Positions 4,927 through 7,071 of a DNA stretch of 7,071 nucleotides are shown here, piece after piece. Position 1 is the first letter of the stretch; every line of letters starts with the position of its first letter. The notes under the pieces are model-generated. The model did not search any database. It saw nothing but the letters and a program-made list of their open reading frames with translations, and was not told the DNA's origin. The position numbers and the translations under genes were made by a program. The stretch lies in contig DAOWHM010000080.1 of the NCBI GenBank assembly GCA_030641425.1, positions 1 to 7,071 of the forward strand, read 5' to 3'. This DNA comes from Candidatus Bathyarchaeota archaeon. Its GTDB lineage: Archaea > Thermoproteota > Bathyarchaeia > Bathyarchaeales > SOJC01.

Positions 4927-7071
4927 TTGACTAATATCGGTGTGTACATCTGCCATTGCGGATTGAATATTGCTGGAGTTGTAGACGTTGAGGGTGTTGC
5001 AGAGTACGCTGCAAAGCTTCCAGATGTTAAGGCTGCCAAGCATATTACATACCTCTGTTCAGATGCTGGACAGAAAACGATCAGTGAAGACATTGAGAAG
5101 TTCAAGTTGGATAGGATTGTTGTTGCCTCATGTTCTCCTAGAATGCATGAGGAAACCTTTCGAAACGCAATAGAAGCGGCTGGATTAAACCCTTACCTTT
5201 TAGAAATGATTAACATTCGTGAACAAGATTCGTGGTGCCATAACGAAGAACCTGAAAGAGCTACTGAAAAGGCCAAAGTGTTAATCAGAATGGCTGTCGC
5301 CAGAGCATCTCGTTTACAACCTCTCGAAAGAAGCAAGATCAAAGCCACGAAAACCGTTCTTGTTATAGGTGGTGGAATCGCAGGCATTCAAGCCTCACTA
5401 GACTTAGCTAATACAGGATTCAAAGTACAGCTTGTAGAGAAATCTCCAAGCATAGGCGGACGAATGGCTCAGCTTGACAAAACTTTTCCAACGCTCGACT
5501 GTAGCGCCTGTATCCTCACACCAAGAATGGCTGAAGTTGGCAGACATCCAAACATCGAGCTGATGACAAATGCTGAAGTTATTAATGTGGATGGTTTTGT
5601 TGGTAACTATAACGTAACCATTGTTAGAAAGCCAAGATTCATTGATGAAGATCAATGTACTGGTTGTGGCGAATGCGAGAATGTTTGTCCAGTCTCGATG
5701 CCAAGCGAATTTGATCTTAGCTTGAAGACTAGAAAAGCAGTATATAGACCATTTCCCCAGGCCGTGCCTAATGTTTTCACAATCGACAAAAAGGGAATTG
5801 CACCATGCAGAGCTGCTTGTCCTGCTGGAGTAAATGCTCAAGGATATATTACGCTAGCAAATCAAGGGAAGTTCAAAGAAGCCTACGAGCTCATTAAAAG
5901 GTCTATTCCATTTCCATCAGTCTGTGGCAGAATTTGCTTTCATCCTTGTGAAAGTGAGTGTGAACGCGGAAAATTCGATGAACCAATAGCGATAAACGCA
6001 ATAAAACGATTTGTAGCGGACTACGCGTCAAGGAAGGAAATCAGGATAGCAGAATCAATTCCAAGGAAACTTCATGATAAAGTTGCTGTGATTGGTTCTG
6101 GACCCGCGGGGCTGACCGCCGCATATGAATTAGCTAAGCTGGGATATCCCGTTACGGTGTTTGAATCGTTACCGAAACTTGGTGGGATGCTACAGGTAAG
6201 TATACCTGGTTATCGTCTCCCTAAAGATGTACTCAATAAAGAAATCCAGACGATTGTGGATCTAGGTGTTGAAGTCAGGACAAACGTGACAATTGGCAAA
6301 GATCTTACACTAGATGAGCTGTTGCAGACGGGATATTCAGCTGTATTCATTGCAGTTGGATTGCAAGAATGTCGAAAACTTAGAATCGAAGGCGAAGAAC
6401 TAGACGGTGTGATACCTGCTCTTAAATTCCTGAAGAATGTAAACCTCGGTCGCCAAGTTAAGGTTGGGTCGAGAGTTGCAGTAGTTGGTGGAGGGAATTC
6501 TGCTATCGACGCTGCAAGAGTCGCCATAAGACAACATGCAGATGAAGTGATGGTTCTATATCGAAGATCAAGAGATGAAATGCCTGCATATTCTTCTGAG
6601 GTTGAAGAGGCAGAAAAAGAAGGCGTTAAACTTCACTTCTTAGTCTCACCAAAGAGAATTTCGGGCAAAGATGGACATGTTATCTCTCTCGAGTGTATTC
6701 GAATGGAATTAGGGGAGTTTGACGAGTCTGGACGTAGGCGTCCTGTTCCTATTGAAGGTTCGGAATTTATCATTAAAGTCGACACAGTGATTCCCGCAGT
6801 GGGGCAGTCACTGGATCACACTCTTCTGCCAAAAGAGATTACACTTTCAGAGAATAACACAATTGCTGTTAACCCTCGCACATTGCAGGCTAGTCTGCCT
6901 GAGGTTTTCGCTGGAGGGGATGCAGTGAAAGGTGAAGCCACAGTTATTGATGCTATTTGTCAGGGTAAAAACGCAGCGATTTCTATTGATCGATTTTTAA
7001 GAGGTGAAGATATGTTGGCTGGGAGACAAGAGATCATTTCGGAGGGTTTGACGGCTCCCCAAGAAGAGGTC
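4927..7071 (+). CDS. hdrA: HdrA-type flavoprotein with inserted GltD-like NADPH oxidoreductase module (3' end cut)
   Basis: HdrA is the FAD/Fe-S subunit of heterodisulfide-reductase-type complexes; the classical methanogen enzyme bifurcates electrons to ferredoxin and to HdrBC. Here 715 residues are open to the window edge. The N-terminal domain starts IGVYICHCG and has SCSPRMHE at 68-75. An FAD Rossmann motif GGGIAG is at 148-153. DCSACILTPRM (191-201) lies in the HdrA cluster region. A ferredoxin motif has C244, C247, C250 and C254. From about 290 a GltD/NfnB-like module follows: PCRAACPAG (C294, C298), a Cx3Cx3Cx3C set (C333, C337, C341, C345), a second FAD motif GSGPAG (390-395), an NADPH-binding GGGNSA (521-526) with YRRSRDEMPA (545-554), and the FAD-closing FAGGDAV with TVIDAI (661-676). 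The remaining HdrA C-terminus is beyond the edge. The start is TTG 4927, with AAGGT ten bases upstream. The gene is divergent from the small ORF. Confidence 0.95.
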   Translation, partial: MTNIGVYICHCGLNIAGVVDVEGVAEYAAKLPDVKAAKHITYLCSDAGQKTISEDIEKFKLDRIVVASCSPRMHEETFRNAIEAAGLNPYLLEMINIREQDSWCHNEEPERATEKAKVLIRMAVARASRLQPLERSKIKATKTVLVIGGGIAGIQASLDLANTGFKVQLVEKSPSIGGRMAQLDKTFPTLDCSACILTPRMAEVGRHPNIELMTNAEVINVDGFVGNYNVTIVRKPRFIDEDQCTGCGECENVCPVSMPSEFDLSLKTRKAVYRPFPQAVPNVFTIDKKGIAPCRAACPAGVNAQGYITLANQGKFKEAYELIKRSIPFPSVCGRICFHPCESECERGKFDEPIAINAIKRFVADYASRKEIRIAESIPRKLHDKVAVIGSGPAGLTAAYELAKLGYPVTVFESLPKLGGMLQVSIPGYRLPKDVLNKEIQTIVDLGVEVRTNVTIGKDLTLDELLQTGYSAVFIAVGLQECRKLRIEGEELDGVIPALKFLKNVNLGRQVKVGSRVAVVGGGNSAIDAARVAIRQHADEVMVLYRRSRDEMPAYSSEVEEAEKEGVKLHFLVSPKRISGKDGHVISLECIRMELGEFDESGRRRPVPIEGSEFIIKVDTVIPAVGQSLDHTLLPKEITLSENNTIAVNPRTLQASLPEVFAGGDAVKGEATVIDAICQGKNAAISIDRFLRGEDMLAGRQEIISEGLTAPQEEV

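Noticed and set aside
5193..6527. Minus-strand ORFs at 5193-5387, 5404-5841 and 6210-6527
   Set aside because: They are antisense to the continuous hdrA reading frame and show no recognisable protein features.

Overview
The window is archaeal. It carries an archaeal Pelota (mRNA surveillance factor), an NcsA/CTU1-type tRNA thiolase, an archaeosortase-type membrane protease, an HdrA-type electron-transfer flavoprotein, TATA-like boxes upstream of genes, and frequent TTG/GTG starts. The Pelota sequence and the HdrA type suggest the Bathyarchaeia or a related uncultured TACK lineage. That placement is an inference from remembered similarity and was not tested. I see no tRNA, rRNA, CRISPR array or insertion sequence.

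Layout, left to right. (1) 1-663, minus: ncsA, cut at its 3' end by the window edge. (2) 664-770: a divergent promoter region with one near-palindromic TATA element that could serve both sides. (3) 771-1481, plus: an uncharacterised Pol-beta-superfamily nucleotidyltransferase. (4) 1491-2570, minus: pelota, convergent with the nucleotidyltransferase with only 9 bases between them. (5) 2656-3183, minus: a hypothetical protein whose reading frame is broken by one in-frame TAG. (6) 3296-4420, minus: an archaeosortase/exosortase-family gene whose frame is broken by one in-frame TAA just before the last conserved block, which holds the expected catalytic His. (7) 4456-4704, minus: a small unrecognised ORF. 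(8) 4705-4926: a divergent intergenic region with promoters on both sides and a concentric 64-bp dyad. (9) 4927-7071, plus: hdrA with a GltD-like NADPH-oxidoreductase module, cut by the right edge. No gene-free stretch exceeds 300 bases; the longest is 222 bases (4705-4926).

Functional themes. The left part is translation-related: wobble-uridine thiolation and ribosome rescue. The middle is a minus-strand run from 4704 down to 1491: small ORF, archaeosortase, hypothetical, pelota. The right end begins an energy-metabolism locus in which NADPH electrons could be passed through HdrA flavin and Fe-S centres.

The most unusual feature is that two neighbouring genes each carry a single nonsense codon while homologous-looking sequence continues in the same frame on both sides. 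The stops are TAG at 3042-3040 and TAA at 3490-3488. Candidate explanations are assembly error, recent gene decay, or stop-codon readthrough (pyrrolysine could explain only the TAG).
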